Origin: Lachnospiraceae bacterium
Lineage (GTDB): Bacteria; Bacillota; Clostridia; Lachnospirales; Lachnospiraceae
Direction of reading: 5' to 3'
Length of the DNA: 13,672 nt
Assembly: GCA_900769175.1 (NCBI GenBank)
Contig: CAAGFP010000177.1
Span: forward strand, 1 to 13,672
The notes under the pieces were generated by a model. It ran no database searches. It worked only from the letters and a program-made list of their open reading frames with translations, and was not told where the DNA came from. The number at the start of each line of letters is the position of its first letter. The stretch's first letter is position 1. The position numbers were made by a program, and so were the translations under genes. Of the stretch, positions 12,831-13,672 are shown one piece after another.

Positions 12831-13672
12831 CTATGATTCCTCTGCCGGTTTGCTGTGAAAATAATCAAATATTCCTCTCGCCACATTCTCCGGAATCTCC
12901 GGGAGGGACGCAATCTCATCCACGGATGCGGATTTCAAATCATCAATGGAACGGAAATGACGCATAATCGCCTTCCGTCTGCTTTCTCCCACGCCCGGAA
13001 TTTCATCCAGAACGGAATGTACCTGCTGTTTGGTCCGAAGGGAGCGATGATATTCAATCGCAAACCGGTGGGTCTCATCCTGCATACGGGTAATCAGCTT
13101 AAATGCCTCCGAATGAATATCAATCGGCAATTCTACATTCTGATAAAATAACCCTCTGGTCCTGTGCCTTTCATCTTTCACCATTCCGCAGACCGGAATT
13201 TTTAAATTCAGTTCCTGCAAAACACTTTCACAGATATTGACCTGTCCCCGTCCACCATCCATCATAATGACATCCGGAAATTTCGTGAAGCCTCCGAATT
13301 CTTCATTTCCTTCTTCCCGTTCTTTTATGCCGTGCAAAAACCGCCTCGTCAGCACTTCTCTCATGCAGGCGTAATCATCCGGTCCGGTTACCGATTTAAT
13401 TTTAAACTTTCGATAATCACTTTTCTTCGGTTTCCCTTTTTCAAAAACCACCATGGAGCCAACATTCGCAAAACCGGAAATATTGGAAATATCATAAGAT
13501 TCCATTCGCTCGATCACCGGAAGATTCAGCAAAGTTGCAATTTCCCTTACCGCGCCAATTGTTCTTGCTTCTTCACGTTTAATCTTCTCGCTGTCCTTTA
13601 AAAGCACAAGCTCCGCATTCTGTCTTGCAAGTTCAAGCATTTTTTCTTTCTTGCCCTTTACCGGCACTTTGA
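12831..13672 (-). CDS. uvrC: Excinuclease ABC subunit C, C-terminal part (partial)
   Basis: The frame is open to the right edge, so this is the last ~279 residues of a protein normally about 610 long. UvrC makes both incisions around damaged DNA in nucleotide excision repair with UvrA and UvrB. The visible part contains the end of the UvrBC coiled region and then the RNase H-like endonuclease domain that makes the 5' cut. Counting from the GTG at 13667, ESYDISN (56-62), MMDGGRGQ (135-142) and KDERHRTRGL (164-173) give Asp59, Asp137 and His168 of the catalytic triad. RMQDETHRFA (194-203) follows. Two helix-hairpin-helix repeats close the protein (DEIPGVGESRRKAIMRHF, 221-238, and a second near 249-265). 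The GTG at 13667 is internal, because family sequence continues across it. uvrC next to hprK is usual in Clostridia. Confidence 0.95.
   Translation of the reverse strand, partial: KVPVKGKKEKMLELARQNAELVLLKDSEKIKREEARTIGAVREIATLLNLPVIERMESYDISNISGFANVGSMVVFEKGKPKKSDYRKFKIKSVTGPDDYACMREVLTRRFLHGIKEREEGNEEFGGFTKFPDVIMMDGGRGQVNICESVLQELNLKIPVCGMVKDERHRTRGLFYQNVELPIDIHSEAFKLITRMQDETHRFAIEYHRSLRTKQQVHSVLDEIPGVGESRRKAIMRHFRSIDDLKSASVDEIASLPEIPENVARGIFDYFHSKPAEES

Overview
The window looks like ordinary chromosome from a low-to-mid GC, anaerobic, fermentative Firmicute, most probably of the Lachnospiraceae. I base this on protein character, AGGAGG-type ribosome binding sites, a class II aldolase, a cellobiose 2-epimerase very like that of Ruminococcus albus, and the uvrC-hprK-murB-whiA-HPr neighbourhood typical of Clostridia. 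This is recognition from memory, not a database search. Thirteen protein genes are supported. Twelve lie on the minus strand and only a cyclophilin gene lies on the plus strand. Both edge genes are cut by the window. I see no tRNA, rRNA, CRISPR array, transposase, phage gene or att site.

Layout, left to right. (1) 1-260: N-terminal part of a Lys/Ala/Pro-rich low-complexity protein built of 11-residue repeats, driven by a near-perfect sigma-A promoter (359-387). (2) 261-624: AT-rich gene-free stretch with an 11-bp tandem repeat. (3) 625-4586, minus: a sugar operon with its own promoter, ordered cellobiose 2-epimerase, GH1 beta-glucosidase, PLP aminotransferase. (4) 4567-5457, minus: GNAT acetyltransferase with an extra N-terminal domain and a hairpin plus T-tract in its leader. 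(5) 5574-6101, plus: cyclophilin. (6) 6102-6558: gene-free stretch with two good intrinsic terminators and a hairpin/C-rich segment that could be a small RNA. (7) 6559-8456, minus: class II fructose-bisphosphate aldolase, preceded by a diacylglycerol-kinase-family lipid kinase. (8) 8531-12774, minus: hprK, ROK glucokinase, murB, whiA, HPr-like gene, closed by a terminator. (9) 12831-end, minus: C-terminal part of uvrC.

The genes fit a carbon-control and glycolysis theme. The epimerase and beta-glucosidase would process cytoplasmic beta-1,4-disaccharides to hexoses, the ROK kinase would phosphorylate the glucose, and the aldolase would carry it through glycolysis. HprK senses glycolytic state and phosphorylates Ser46 of HPr-type proteins. 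The HPr paralogue encoded with HprK has Glu in place of the PTS His15 but keeps Ser46, so it looks like a Crh-type regulator rather than a sugar phosphocarrier. MurB and WhiA tie the same transcript to wall synthesis and division.

I did not find a clearly new multi-gene system. The points most worth a second look are the Glu15 HPr paralogue, the candidate small RNA near 6247-6350, the leader hairpin before the GNAT gene, the apparent absence of rapZ/yvcK between murB and whiA, and the repeat-built Lys/Ala/Pro protein.
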